The notes: a model not told the origin generated them from the sequence alone. A DNA stretch of 64,000 nucleotides from DAISWO01 sp036826295 (GCA_036826295.1 DAISWO010000002.1:124001-188000); one strand, 5' to 3'. Positions 51,380-60,582 are shown, counted from the stretch's first letter. Numbers and translations are program-made.

Positions 51380-51607
51380 ATGACCAAGAATACAGAAGTC
51401 ACTATTCTTAGCTTTCTGCGCAGTATGGACAGGCGTCTCGACAAAATCGACAAAACTCTTGCTGCGCACAGTAGACTGCACAGGAAACACCAAGAAATGT
51501 TCCAGCAAATTTTCGACGCTATGGCACCAGTGATGGAGGCTCAAACCGAAAATGGGATCACACTTGAAGACCACGAAGAGAGACTAATCATGGTGGAAGC
51601 CGCCTAG
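51380..51607 (+). CDS. Small helical protein, unknown function
   Basis: 75 residues from ATG 51380. The -10 TATAAT (51368-51373) is 6 nt upstream, which excludes the earlier in-frame ATG 51356. The sequence is helical (SFLRSMDRRLDKIDKTLAAH) with a hydrophobic middle (FQQIFDAMAPVMEA). It resembles the protein at 768-1073 in style. tRNA-Asn follows 62 nt after its stop. Confidence 0.55.
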   Translation: MTKNTEVTILSFLRSMDRRLDKIDKTLAAHSRLHRKHQEMFQQIFDAMAPVMEAQTENGITLEDHEERLIMVEAA

Positions 51608-51669
51608 CAACTCCTTCCTTGCCAACAACAGGGGAGTCCGTTATAATTTCTCGCGTATCACACCAATAT

Positions 51670-51744
51670 TCCCGGGTAGCTCAATGGTGGAGCAAGAAGC
51701 TGTTAACTTCGAGGTTGCCGGTTCGAGTCCGGCCCCGGGAGCCA
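51670..51744 (+). tRNA. tRNA-Asn (anticodon GTT)
   Basis: Acceptor TCCCGGG/CCCGGGA, T-arm GCCGG-TTCGAGT-CCGGC, anticodon loop CTGTTAA with anticodon GTT, discriminator G and encoded CCA. The T-A-rich anticodon stem has one weak pair at its top. It is the left boundary of a putative genomic island. Confidence 0.93.
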
Positions 51745-52041
51745 ATTTTGTGAAAGAGTGCTTTCAACGAGTACCGAGAAAGGTTTCAACAGATTGAGTT
51801 GAAGCCTTTTTTCGTTGATTTGGCAGTTCGCAAGTAGAGCCTTCAAGATTTTGTTCTTTTGGGCAGGTTGCGAACTTTGGAAGATACTGCGGGCGTTTTG
51901 GGCTAGTTCTAACAGATGTGTAGCGGTCAAAATGAAACTTTTGTCATTGTTAGTGTATTCAACGAGCCTATACTCTAATTCTTCCTTTTCTGCTTTATAT
52001 TTAGTTACGTATTTGTCATAGTCAGGCGTAGTAATACGCAA
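51703..52041 (-). pseudogene. Remnant of a large serine recombinase, 3' end running into tRNA-Asn
   Basis: The 112-codon frame matches the C-terminal end of large serine integrases: DYDKYVTKYKAEKEELEYRL, a helical zinc-less region, then LALLANCQINEKRLQLN-like NCQINEKRLQLNLLKPFSVL. Its last residues NWLPGPDSNRQPRS are encoded by the antisense strand of tRNA-Asn, the usual ending for integrases sitting at that tRNA. The catalytic Ser domain and most of the body are missing, so it cannot excise the island. Confidence 0.75.
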
Positions 52042-52058
52042 TTATAACCGACGAACTA

Positions 52059-52328
52059 TTGGGTAAAATAAAGCCGTCCGCAATAGTCGTTGATATTATT
52101 GAATTGAAGAACAAAGACAAGGTTATTGAAATGGTCAAAGATGGCAAACTATTTGGCTATGGCTTTGAAGCAGAGCCTAAAACCTTCGCAGAATACGAAG
52201 GTAATATCTGGTCAGCACCTGCCTATGCGTGGGTAACTGACGGTTCAATGAACAACTCTATGACTAAATTGGTTGAAAATATGGTCAACGCCGTTAGTGG
52301 CAATTTCCCAAATAGGGTCAACCTGTAA
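52059..52328 (+). CDS. Short hypothetical protein or gene fragment
   Basis: 89 residues if TTG 52059 is used. No ribosome site or convincing promoter is visible and the first ATG in frame is late, so the true 5' part may have been lost at the recombinase deletion. The sequence (FGYGFEAEPKTFAEYEGNIW, SMNNSMTKLVENMVNAVSG) is not recognised. Confidence 0.4.
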   Translation: MGKIKPSAIVVDIIELKNKDKVIEMVKDGKLFGYGFEAEPKTFAEYEGNIWSAPAYAWVTDGSMNNSMTKLVENMVNAVSGNFPNRVNL

Positions 52329-52336
52329 ACCAACAC

Positions 52337-52570
52337 TTATAAACCAGTAAAAAAGTCCGCAACGCTAACATCTAACTGCTTTGCCAATACGAACAAGGTA
52401 GAAAGTTTTGGGCTTCTGCGACCCTGTTCAATATAGCCAATAGAAACTCTGTCCAAGTCTGACAGATACGCAAGTTTTTCTTGCGAGTAACCTTTGGCTT
52501 CACGAAGTTCTTGTATCCTGCGACCAAGTTTTATAGTGAAGGCGTCAAATGCTTTATTAGTGTATGCCAT
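52337..52570 (-). CDS. XRE-family helix-turn-helix regulator
   Basis: 77 residues. The HTH core is clear: GRRIQELREAKGYSQEKLAY, LDRVSIGYIEQGRRSPKLST, LFVLAKQLDVSVADFF. Such small regulators act as controller proteins of restriction systems. It is divergent from the type III mod gene; three palindromes in the shared intergenic region are the likely targets. Confidence 0.88.
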   Translation of the reverse strand: MAYTNKAFDAFTIKLGRRIQELREAKGYSQEKLAYLSDLDRVSIGYIEQGRRSPKLSTLFVLAKQLDVSVADFFTGL

Positions 52571-52607
52571 CGTACTCTATTTTCGTTGTCAAAAGTGCCA
52601 AACACTA

Positions 52608-52682
52608 CTAACAGAGAGTTAGCAAAACTACTTATAATTTGTTATATTTGATAACAGATGGTTTGCTAACAATGTGTTAGCA
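52608..52682. promoter_or_regulatory. Three palindromes in the divergent XRE/mod promoter region
   Basis: CTAAC-AGAGA-GTTAG (52608-52622), GTTAT-ATTTG-ATAAC (52641-52655) and TGCTAAC-AATGT-GTTAGCA (52664-52682) all have a 5-nt spacer. The outer two share CTAAC/GTTAG half-sites. They sit between the two divergent start codons and fit operators for the XRE regulator. Confidence 0.75.
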
Positions 52683-52703
52683 CATATAAGGAAGTAACAA
52701 CAA

Positions 52704-54407
52704 ATGGCACAAAAAGGCAGATATACTGAATTACCGAACAAAATTGGCTTGTATAGCACTAGCAAAGGCAGTTTTATAAAGAACGACAATGACGTTGTTT
52801 TGAGCTTTCCGTTCAAGGACGCCGTATTAGAAGCGGGTATGAGCAAGGAAGATGTGGGGCGTGATGAACGCTTTTTACATCAGGAACTAGACAGCAAGGA
52901 CATTGACACACTTGAAGAACCAAAGGTGCTTACTGACTTTCGCTATGTAGGTAAGGACGGCGAAAGACCGCTAACTGCGAGTAGCGATGTTGAGTTCTTT
53001 GACGAAGACGGTAGCCTACAACAAAACCTGCTTATCAAGGGCAACAACTTGCTGGCACTATACACTTTGCGTGAGAAGTTAGCAGGTAAGGTAAAGTTCA
53101 TCTACATTGACCCGCCTTACAACACACGCACAGACGCCAATACTTTTGCCTACAACAATAATTTCAATCATAGTTCGTGGCTTACCTTTATGCGTAACAG
53201 GCTGGAAGTTGCCAAAGAGTTGCTTACCGAAGACGGTGTGATTTTCATAGACATTGACCATTACGAATTGTTTTATCTTGGCGTCTTGGCTGATGAGATT
53301 TTTGGCTATGAAAATAGGCTTGGCGTACTTGCTGTTGTCCATAACCTAAAGGGCAGATACAACGAGTTCTTTTCGCCTGCACACGAAAACAAAATTGTAT
53401 ATGCCAAAAATGCCCAATACGCTAAAATCAAAGACTTCAATTTTGACAATTCAAGTAGTTACCCGCACGAAGATGAAATAAGCCGATACAAGAGCATACC
53501 ATTACAGCGTAGTGGCGATGGCTCACGGCGAGCAGACCGACCAAACCTCTTTTACCCTGTTTATTACAACCTTGATACAAAAGAGGTGTCTATAACGAAA
53601 CCTGAAAACGGTGTTGAAATGCTACCGATTGACAGCAACGGTATTGAGCGAAGATGGCGTTGGGGTAGAGATACGCTGATGGAAAAATGGAAAACCGAAA
53701 CAGAAGTAAGACAAGTCAATGGCGAATACAAGATATACACCAAACTTCGCATAAAAGGCGAGCGACCAAAATCACTTTGGTTCAGACCCGAATACTCTGG
53801 CACAACTGGAACTGGCGACTTGAAAGATTTGATGGGCGACAAAGTTTTTAGTTACCCGAAGTCAGTAGCTATGGTCAAAGACAGCATACAAATCAGCACA
53901 GAGCCTAACGACATTGTGCTGGACTTCTTTGGCGGTTCAGGCACTACCGCACAGGCTGTTATGGCTCAAAATGCCGAAGATGGCGGTAACCGCAAGTTTA
54001 TCTTGGTTGAGCAAATGAACTATGTGAACAATGTTACTTTCAAGCGTTTAGAAAACGCCATCAAGAAGTATTACAGCGACACATCGTTTGTTTACTTTGA
54101 GTTGAAGAAATACAACCAAGAGTACCTTGACGCCATTATGGAAGCCACAAGTATAAAGGAACTGGAAGAATTGTATGTTGATATGCGTAACAATGCTTTC
54201 TTGAAGTTTTGGTTTGACCGTGCCGAGTTTGAAAAAGACGAAAACTTCCGAAGCAAAGATTTAGAAGGTCGCAAACAAGCACTTGCTGACATACTAGACG
54301 AGAACCAACTTTACCTAAACTACGCCGATATGAACGATACACGTCATACAGTGTCGTCAGACGAGAAGGCACTAACGGACAAGTTCTATGGCGAAGACGA
54401 AAACTAA
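52704..54407 (+). CDS. Type III restriction-modification DNA methyltransferase (Mod)
   Basis: 567 residues. Catalytic FIYIDPPYNTRTD near residue 133 and SAM motif LDFFGGSGTTAQAVM near 409; the beta-class order and the size match Mod subunits, with target recognition in between. It methylates one strand of an asymmetric site, which cannot be read from sequence. AAGGAAG lies before the ATG. It overlaps res by 20 nt. Confidence 0.92.
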   Translation: MAQKGRYTELPNKIGLYSTSKGSFIKNDNDVVLSFPFKDAVLEAGMSKEDVGRDERFLHQELDSKDIDTLEEPKVLTDFRYVGKDGERPLTASSDVEFFDEDGSLQQNLLIKGNNLLALYTLREKLAGKVKFIYIDPPYNTRTDANTFAYNNNFNHSSWLTFMRNRLEVAKELLTEDGVIFIDIDHYELFYLGVLADEIFGYENRLGVLAVVHNLKGRYNEFFSPAHENKIVYAKNAQYAKIKDFNFDNSSSYPHEDEISRYKSIPLQRSGDGSRRADRPNLFYPVYYNLDTKEVSITKPENGVEMLPIDSNGIERRWRWGRDTLMEKWKTETEVRQVNGEYKIYTKLRIKGERPKSLWFRPEYSGTTGTGDLKDLMGDKVFSYPKSVAMVKDSIQISTEPNDIVLDFFGGSGTTAQAVMAQNAEDGGNRKFILVEQMNYVNNVTFKRLENAIKKYYSDTSFVYFELKKYNQEYLDAIMEATSIKELEELYVDMRNNAFLKFWFDRAEFEKDENFRSKDLEGRKQALADILDENQLYLNYADMNDTRHTVSSDEKALTDKFYGEDEN

Positions 54408-57216
54408 AATAAATGCCACGCTCAATGACTTTCTGTTCAACCAAATAGAAAACGACCCTGCCTACATAGCGTGGCAAGCCGACTTTACTATTCCCGAATA
54501 CGTTACCGACAATTTGAGTAAGACCCTGCGTGAATACCAAGTGATAGCCTTGAAGCACTTTATTTGGCTATATGAAACCGATAGAGCCAGAGCCAAGCAC
54601 TTATTGTTCAATATGGCGACAGGTACAGGTAAAACGCTTGTAATGGCGTCTGTGGTGCTTTACCTGTATGCACAAGGCTATCGTAATTTCTTGTTTCTGG
54701 TTCATCAAATACAAATCAAAGACCAAGCACTAAAGAACTTTACCGATTATAAGTTTGAGAAGTACCTGTTCAATCCAAAAGGCGTAAGAATAAACGGACG
54801 TAATGTAGCGGTCAAAGAAACAAAGAGCATAGCAGACGCAGACCGCAACGCTATAAACTTTATGTTTTTCAGCACCTCACTACTGTATAACCGACTGCTT
54901 GAAGATAAAGAAAACGGACTTACAGCCCAAGATTTTGCCGACAATGATGTAGTGGTAATTGCCGATGAAGCCCATAGGCTCAACGTAGATACCAGAAGCA
55001 AAAAGAAAGCCGATATTGAAGAAGTACGAAACTGGGAAACTGCCGTTATGTCAGCAGTCAAAGCTCGTGAAGGAAACCTGCTACTTGAATATACGGCAAC
55101 TGTTGATTTAGCCAACCAAGCAATTCACGAAAAATACAAAGAAAAGTTAGTCCATCGCTACGACTTTTTAGAGTTCAACCGTGATGGGTATAGCAAGGAC
55201 GTAAAGTTCTTATACAACAAAGAGGTTCATACCGAAGACCAAAAGCGTCTACTTATCATAAACGCCGTTGCTTTGAGCGAATATCGTAGGCTACTTGCCG
55301 AGCGAGAGATGAAGGTAGATATGAAACCGATTGTACTTATAAAGTCAGTCAAAATTGCACAAAGCGAAGAAGACCGTGCGTTCTTTGACGCTGTTATTTC
55401 TAGCCTACGACCAGACGACTTGAACCGCTTGAAGGAACTTGCCAAGCAAAACATCAACCACGAACACGAAATACTGAACGATATGTTTGTGTGGCTAAAA
55501 GAGGCAAAAAACGGCTTTGTAACACAGGGCGACTGGGAAGGCTTGAATAAGTTTGTCAGCGAAATACGAGCCAGTTTTGCCCACGATAATACGCTCATAT
55601 ACAACAGCCAAAAGAAGGAAAAAGCCGAACTGTTGCCTTTGCTAGATAGCCCACGCAATACAATTCGTGCCATATTCAGTGTAAATGCCTTGAACGAAGG
55701 TTGGGACGTATTGAGCCTATACGACATTATTCACTTTGATATTAGTGAAAGTAAAAAAGTTAGCCTTCAAGATATTCAGTTGATTGGTCGTGGTGCTAGG
55801 TATTTCCCTTATGAACTGCCACGCTCATACAAGCCAGATGATGACAGCAATAAACTATCACTTGATTTTGCCCAACGCAATTTGGAGTTTGATATAGACC
55901 GCCGAAAGTTTGATAATGCACCTTTTGAGCGTGGTCGTGTGCTGGAAACTTTTGTTTATCACTTCGTAAAGACTGGTATGTTCCTAGAAAACTTACAGCG
56001 TGATTTGCTTGGCGAAGGCATTATCAACGAAGGTGTTGAGCAAAAGACCATTACGCTAAAGACAAAGTTCCTTGAAAGTGAAACCTACAAAAAAGGCTTT
56101 GTATTGGTCAACCATACCATCAAGCGAACCAAGACAACCGAAGACGAGATTGACACTACTTTCAACCGCACTATCAAGGCAGGCTTGTATAATCTACGAG
56201 CAAGAGGCTTATCTGACTATGAGCAAAATCAACAAATTGCGAGCCAGAAAACAAAAGTTATTCGTATTACCGATGAGTTTTTTGCCGAGCCTATTATTCG
56301 CAAAGCATTGGTATCAGCCGAAGCCAACTTTTTCCGATACAACAATCTAGTTCATCACATACCCGACTTGAAGACGGTTGATGAACTGATAGAAAAGTAC
56401 CTGCCGAAATACGAAATTACCTATACCTACGAAGACGGCAAAGATATTGGTCTACTGAACGCCCAAGAAAAACTACAACTACTTGTCGGTGCGATACTGC
56501 CAGAAGTTCGCAGGCGTATAGACATTTATATGCCGAGAGAGGCAGGAAGTAACCAGTTTAGACCAGTATCGCTTTCCCAAGTGTTCGGCAAAGAAAAGAA
56601 CATTTACTTGATGTCGTTCCCAAGTATTGACCTTACGACTGGCGAGAAAGTGTTCATAAGCACAGACGAGCGAGCCAAAGCTCAAAGCGACCACGACAAT
56701 CCTGATTTACAGTTCAATGTAAAAGGTGCTGATTGGTATGCGTATAGTGAAAACTATGGCACAAGCGAAGAAAAGAAGTTTGTAAAATACCTTGCAAGCC
56801 AGATTGACGACTTACACGCAAAATACAGTGGTTCGGAAGTATATCTAATTCGTAATGAACTAGACTACTGGCTATACAGTCTAAAAGATGGTCGTAGGTT
56901 CAGCCCAGACTATATGCTTATCATCAACGATGTAGTAAATCAGCAGTTGTATTACCAAGTCATTATTGAACCGAAGGGTGGACATATCATTGAACAAGAC
57001 GCTTGGAAGGAAGAAGCCTTGATAAGCCTGAACGATGACAGTGAAGTTGTGTTTGATACAAATGAAAACGACAAGCAGGCTTACAAAGAATACTTGGCTG
57101 AAATGAGCAAGCACGGCTATAAAGAGATAAAGCCAATTGGCATAAAGTTCTATAACACTGACCCACGCCCCGAAAGCGAGTTTGCCCTAGATTTTGAGGC
57201 TAAATTGCTCGCCTAA
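54388..57216 (+). CDS. Type III restriction endonuclease subunit (Res)
   Basis: 942 residues. SF2 helicase motifs: MATGTGKT near residue 75, IADEAHRLN near 191, QLIGRGARYFPY (motif VI). The C-terminal nuclease has DGRRFSPDYMLI and IIEPKGGH near 863, the PD...ExK arrangement. Works in complex with Mod to cut at a distance from two head-to-head sites. Length and domains are complete, so the system is probably functional. Confidence 0.92.
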   Translation: MAKTKTKINATLNDFLFNQIENDPAYIAWQADFTIPEYVTDNLSKTLREYQVIALKHFIWLYETDRARAKHLLFNMATGTGKTLVMASVVLYLYAQGYRNFLFLVHQIQIKDQALKNFTDYKFEKYLFNPKGVRINGRNVAVKETKSIADADRNAINFMFFSTSLLYNRLLEDKENGLTAQDFADNDVVVIADEAHRLNVDTRSKKKADIEEVRNWETAVMSAVKAREGNLLLEYTATVDLANQAIHEKYKEKLVHRYDFLEFNRDGYSKDVKFLYNKEVHTEDQKRLLIINAVALSEYRRLLAEREMKVDMKPIVLIKSVKIAQSEEDRAFFDAVISSLRPDDLNRLKELAKQNINHEHEILNDMFVWLKEAKNGFVTQGDWEGLNKFVSEIRASFAHDNTLIYNSQKKEKAELLPLLDSPRNTIRAIFSVNALNEGWDVLSLYDIIHFDISESKKVSLQDIQLIGRGARYFPYELPRSYKPDDDSNKLSLDFAQRNLEFDIDRRKFDNAPFERGRVLETFVYHFVKTGMFLENLQRDLLGEGIINEGVEQKTITLKTKFLESETYKKGFVLVNHTIKRTKTTEDEIDTTFNRTIKAGLYNLRARGLSDYEQNQQIASQKTKVIRITDEFFAEPIIRKALVSAEANFFRYNNLVHHIPDLKTVDELIEKYLPKYEITYTYEDGKDIGLLNAQEKLQLLVGAILPEVRRRIDIYMPREAGSNQFRPVSLSQVFGKEKNIYLMSFPSIDLTTGEKVFISTDERAKAQSDHDNPDLQFNVKGADWYAYSENYGTSEEKKFVKYLASQIDDLHAKYSGSEVYLIRNELDYWLYSLKDGRRFSPDYMLIINDVVNQQLYYQVIIEPKGGHIIEQDAWKEEALISLNDDSEVVFDTNENDKQAYKEYLAEMSKHGYKEIKPIGIKFYNTDPRPESEFALDFEAKLLA

Positions 57217-57292
57217 AAAACGCTTGGCAAAATGACCCCCAAAAATTCGGCATTTCATATAGCGGAGTGTCAAACGGCGGAACAAAGGGCGA

Positions 57293-58204
57293 CTACCCCC
57301 CTATGTTACCTCTGTTGGTGGCGTAAGCGTAGTCTTTAGACCAACGCACAAGCAGTAAGTTACTCTGAATTATCATTTCATCGTTTGTTATAGCGTGTCG
57401 TTTCTGCTTTTTACCAGATTTTAGTGGGTCTATAAGTTCAATAAGTATTTCAGGGGTCAAAGCGAAGTAGTGTCGTCTTTGAGCTATATGGTTGCTGTAC
57501 ATTTTTTCAACCATTGTTTTTCCAGTATTGTTGAATACCTCAACTACTGGTGTATCAGTAGTGATGAACTTCTTTGAGCCTTTAGACAGATAGAACCGCC
57601 ATTTCTTTATTACAAACCACCTATGAAACTCTTCGCAATTAGTGATGAGCTGTAAGTGATTGACGTTGTTATCAAAAGTCAGTTCGTATTCGCCACTTAC
57701 AAATGTTTTTCTAGCGTCTTCAATTTGTTCATCGGTAACTTGATGTCCCTCTTCTTTCATAGCCTCTTTAGCACCGTCAGAAAAGTTCGGGTGTGAAGCC
57801 ATTAGTGTAGTGATTTGTTTCATACCATCAGCCATAGTCTTGTTTATCTGTCTTCGCATATGTGGACTTCTAATCCAAAGTGAAGCCATAAACCACGCTA
57901 AAATATCTAACTGCTGGTCTGTTAGTGGTTGGTAGTTCAATATTGCGTCAACGATGGCGTCATACTCTTTGGCAAACTTATCTTCAATTTCGCCAAAATA
58001 CTGTTCAAATACTTGGCTTGTTTCATCTTCTTTACCAGTTTCAATAGCGTAGTAAAAGTCGGCATAACAAACACCACTATAAGGTCGGGCTTTTATGAGT
58101 TTGCCTTTTTGAATATCTAAAGTCTGCAACATATTATCAACAGCAAACCTTTTGAAATAAAAGCGTGGTGCGAAGTGCTGTTTCTTTGTTATCTGCTTTG
58201 TCAT
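57293..58204 (-). CDS. DUF4238-type protein
   Basis: 303 residues. The start KKQHFAPRFYFKRFA (NxHxxPxxYLKxF-type) and the central ITTDTPVVEVFN match the DUF4238 pattern; WFMASLWIRSPHMRRQI lies between. These proteins often occur in defence or mobile regions and have been suggested to be nuclease-related, but function is unknown. Convergent with the res gene, in the same island. Confidence 0.75.
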   Translation of the reverse strand: MTKQITKKQHFAPRFYFKRFAVDNMLQTLDIQKGKLIKARPYSGVCYADFYYAIETGKEDETSQVFEQYFGEIEDKFAKEYDAIVDAILNYQPLTDQQLDILAWFMASLWIRSPHMRRQINKTMADGMKQITTLMASHPNFSDGAKEAMKEEGHQVTDEQIEDARKTFVSGEYELTFDNNVNHLQLITNCEEFHRWFVIKKWRFYLSKGSKKFITTDTPVVEVFNNTGKTMVEKMYSNHIAQRRHYFALTPEILIELIDPLKSGKKQKRHAITNDEMIIQSNLLLVRWSKDYAYATNRGNIGG

Positions 58205-58382
58205 ATTTCTATTTTACAGCCGTATGGGTATGTGCTGAAACATATGGTCTTTGCCAACAATTATTCCCAACAACGCTACCACTGTTAGCACGTTGGAGTT
58301 GTTGGGCTATTTCGGAAAACAAACGATTTTTTTATAGCGACACATTTTTAGGTAGTATGTGCGTTTACGAGTTTTCTAAAAT

Positions 58383-58437
58383 ATCAAGGGTCAAGGCATA
58401 GGGGGGGCTATGCCACGCTAAGTAGTAGTCCCTTGAT
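58383..58437. other. Nested inverted repeat with a seven-G loop
   Basis: ATCAAGGG (58383-58390) pairs with CCCTTGAT (58430-58437); inside, GGCATAG (58395-58401) pairs with CTATGCC (58408-58414) around a G run. The 364-nt gap 58205-58568 also contains a separate terminator; the remainder shows nothing I recognise. Possibly a small RNA or a scar at the old island border. Confidence 0.5.
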
Positions 58438-58524
58438 GTTACGAACTTCGCTTTTGTCGTAGTCCATACTAGCCGTTCGCAGTTCGTTTGCCAGTGCGAG
58501 CCAAGCATAAGCGGAATGGATAAC

Positions 58525-58545
58525 AGAGGCGAGAGGCCTCTTTTT
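58525..58545 (+). terminator. Rho-independent terminator
   Basis: AGAGG-CGAGAGG-CCTCT followed by TTTTC, immediately upstream of the promoter TATACT (58557-58562) of the next gene. Confidence 0.8.
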
Positions 58546-58568
58546 CTTGTTTGAGGTATACTTAAAAC

Positions 58569-59267
58569 ATGAAATCCGTAAATATCTCGTGTATTGGTTA
58601 TGAAATAGCTGCTGATTGGTACGAAGGGAGTGATTGTGTATTGCTAGTTCTACCTGGCTTTACATCAAGCAAGGCAAACTACAAAGACCTGACTGCGGCA
58701 ATCATCAGTAAAACTGGAACTTCAGCACTTGTCATCGACTATTCTGGCCACGGCGAAAGCCCGTTCGATGTTCAAGACATCACCATCATGGAGAACTTCT
58801 CTGAAGTTGTAAGAGCCTATGACTGGCTCAAGAAGCATTATCCAGATAAAGCAATTAACGTTATGGGAACAAGTTACGGCGGCTTTTTTGCAGCTATGCT
58901 TGCTGGTGTGCGTGACGTAAATAAACTAGTCTTAAGAGTACCGGCGAACTACGCCCCAAAAGACCTGTATACGCCGTGGCGAGAGCTTGACAGGGAACAA
59001 ATCAGAAATGAATACAGGGCCGACCCAAACAACTTCAAAGAACATCCCGTGCTTGCACATGGACAAAGTTTTAAGGGTACAGCCTACGTTTTAACACACG
59101 AGTTGGATGAGGCCTGCCCAAAGAGCAGCACCGACCCGTATATTAAGGTGTTTGGTGCAGAAGCATGGGAAGCCAAAGGATTTGTGCATGGGCTAGCTAA
59201 AAGTAAGTTTACTCAGGCTCAGCTTGAAGAGTATCAAGATAAGATTGCTGGGTGGCTAAACAAATGA
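58569..59267 (+). CDS. Alpha/beta hydrolase
   Basis: 232 residues. LLVLPGFTSSKANYKDL (oxyanion region), VIDYSGHGESPFD, nucleophile elbow MGTSYGGFFAAML, and an acid/His region near the end (VFGAEAWEAKGFVHGL, with candidate His). Esterase or peptidase-like, cytosolic. The -10 TATACT is 6 nt before the ATG. ATGA overlap links it to the S51 peptidase gene and then a kinase. Confidence 0.85.
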   Translation: MKSVNISCIGYEIAADWYEGSDCVLLVLPGFTSSKANYKDLTAAIISKTGTSALVIDYSGHGESPFDVQDITIMENFSEVVRAYDWLKKHYPDKAINVMGTSYGGFFAAMLAGVRDVNKLVLRVPANYAPKDLYTPWRELDREQIRNEYRADPNNFKEHPVLAHGQSFKGTAYVLTHELDEACPKSSTDPYIKVFGAEAWEAKGFVHGLAKSKFTQAQLEEYQDKIAGWLNK

Positions 59268-59926
59268 AATTTGTCCTATGCTCCGAAGGGTTTAGTACAC
59301 CAAACACCGTAGAAGCATGTACCAAGCTTGTAGGCAAGCCAAAAGGAGAAATAAGTATTGGCATCATTAACGAAGCCTTCGCCGTGGAGCATGGTGATAA
59401 ACGGTGGGTACTCCATAACTTACAATGCGTCTTTGATAACTTCAGTGGTGAAGTGGACATCGTTAATCTATTGGCTTTATCTATTGAGGAAGTGGAAGCC
59501 AGATTAGTTAACAAGGATGTCATCTTTGTGGTCGGTGGGGATACCGACTATCTGATGGGCGTTTACGAAAAGACTGGCTTCGACAAACTACTGCCAAAGC
59601 TACTAGAAACCAAGGTCTATGTCGGTAGCAGCGCTGGCTCAATGGTGGTCGGCAGGCGCATATCAGCTGCTGCATATAGACTTATCTACGGTGAGGATAG
59701 CAAGTGGGGTATCGATGCCTACCTTGGGCTTGCCGACCTATCTGTCATGCCTCATCTTGACTCACCTGATTTTCCGAACCGTAAAGATACTCTGCTTGAA
59801 GCCGTAGGGGAGTTTGAAGTTAAAGTCTATGGCCTGCGTGATGGCAGCGCCGTGGTTATAGATGGCAACAGCGTCACCACCATTGGAAGTGAGCCACTTA
59901 TTATTGAGAAAGGTAAAGTGATATGA
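59264..59926 (+). CDS. Peptidase family S51 (peptidase E-like)
   Basis: About 220 residues from ATG 59264 (ATGA overlap). FVVGGDTDYLM and the nucleophile VYVGSSAGSMVVG are the family motifs, followed by LADLSVMPHLDSPDF with the His region. Peptidase E cleaves N-terminal Asp dipeptides; related cyanophycinases cleave Asp-Arg polymers. One of three S51 genes in the last 5 kb. Confidence 0.88.
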   Translation: MKFVLCSEGFSTPNTVEACTKLVGKPKGEISIGIINEAFAVEHGDKRWVLHNLQCVFDNFSGEVDIVNLLALSIEEVEARLVNKDVIFVVGGDTDYLMGVYEKTGFDKLLPKLLETKVYVGSSAGSMVVGRRISAAAYRLIYGEDSKWGIDAYLGLADLSVMPHLDSPDFPNRKDTLLEAVGEFEVKVYGLRDGSAVVIDGNSVTTIGSEPLIIEKGKVI

Positions 59927-60447
59927 GCAAACTTGCTATTGCAATCACCGGACCATCTGGAGCGGGTAAAAGCACCGTTACCGACAAAATCATCCGACAA
60001 CGTGAAAAATGTGCTCGTATTGATACAGATGACATAAAGCAGTTCCTGTTCAGCGCTTTCCGCAAAGACAGCCAGCAAGATGGTTCAACTCTCTGGACAT
60101 TTGAAGATTGGGATACATTAGGTAATAGCACTGGCATTCTGGCTAAAGGCTTCCTGGACGCTGGCTATGACGTAATAATCGATGGGCATATCGATGATAC
60201 CGCCTGGAAACTTATAGAGAAGCATGTAACTCTTACACATAAGTTCCTATTGCTGCCGCATGTTGACGTCACAAAGGCTAGGGATAAAGAGCGTTCTGGC
60301 GATACTGTCATGGGCGATGAAGCAGTTACCAATTCTCATAACTACTTTGTGACTAATTACTACTATAAAGACTTCGTTACGCTAGATACCACCGACCACA
60401 GTATTGATGAGACCGTTAAGACAATTCAGGAACAGCTAGACAGCTAA
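59923..60447 (+). CDS. P-loop kinase-like protein
   Basis: 174 residues. Walker A TGPSGAGKSTVTDKI near residue 10, DTDDIKQFLF after strand 2, VIIDGHIDD (Walker B position) and RDKERSGDTVMG (lid Arg). AAA_33-type small-molecule or nucleoside kinase, resembling the protein at 15440. Coupled by ATGA to the S51 peptidase gene. Confidence 0.78.
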   Translation: MSKLAIAITGPSGAGKSTVTDKIIRQREKCARIDTDDIKQFLFSAFRKDSQQDGSTLWTFEDWDTLGNSTGILAKGFLDAGYDVIIDGHIDDTAWKLIEKHVTLTHKFLLLPHVDVTKARDKERSGDTVMGDEAVTNSHNYFVTNYYYKDFVTLDTTDHSIDETVKTIQEQLDS

Positions 60448-60532
60448 GCTTATAGATTGTGCCGACTCAGCAATATCTCGAGCTAACCTCATAATCTGAG
60501 AGTAATACTTGGTACGAAGTACGTCAGCTAGT

Positions 60533-60568
60533 GGGAGCCATCCTTCATAGCTATGAAGGATTTTTTCT
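60533..60568 (+). terminator. tRNA 3'-end octamer plus perfect palindromic terminator
   Basis: GGGAGCCA (60533-60540) matches the end of tRNA-Asn. An ATCCTTCATAG/CTATGAAGGAT palindrome (60540-60561) and TTTTTT follow. The sequence before it (60460-60532) has a CCTCATAATCTGAG stretch like a tRNA-Met anticodon arm but no foldable tRNA. Confidence 0.75.
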
Positions 60569-60582
60569 TTGAGGGGTATGGC

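Larger units (their letters stand above)
51745..60540. mobile_element. Putative genomic island integrated at tRNA-Asn
   Basis: It begins directly after tRNA-Asn with a serine recombinase remnant. It carries an XRE regulator, a type III restriction system and a DUF4238 gene, and perhaps also the hydrolase/peptidase/kinase operon. At 60533-60540 the octamer GGGAGCCA repeats the tRNA-Asn end and is followed by a tRNA-type terminator of the kind found after tRNA-Gln. I infer that this is the original downstream flank displaced by insertion. The right border is less certain than the left; it could instead lie near 58500. Confidence 0.55.

Noticed and set aside
60460..60540. tRNA-Met-like gene
   Set aside because: CCTCATAATCTGAG resembles an anticodon arm and GGGAGCCA a tRNA end, but acceptor, D and T stems cannot be folded; at most a decayed remnant.
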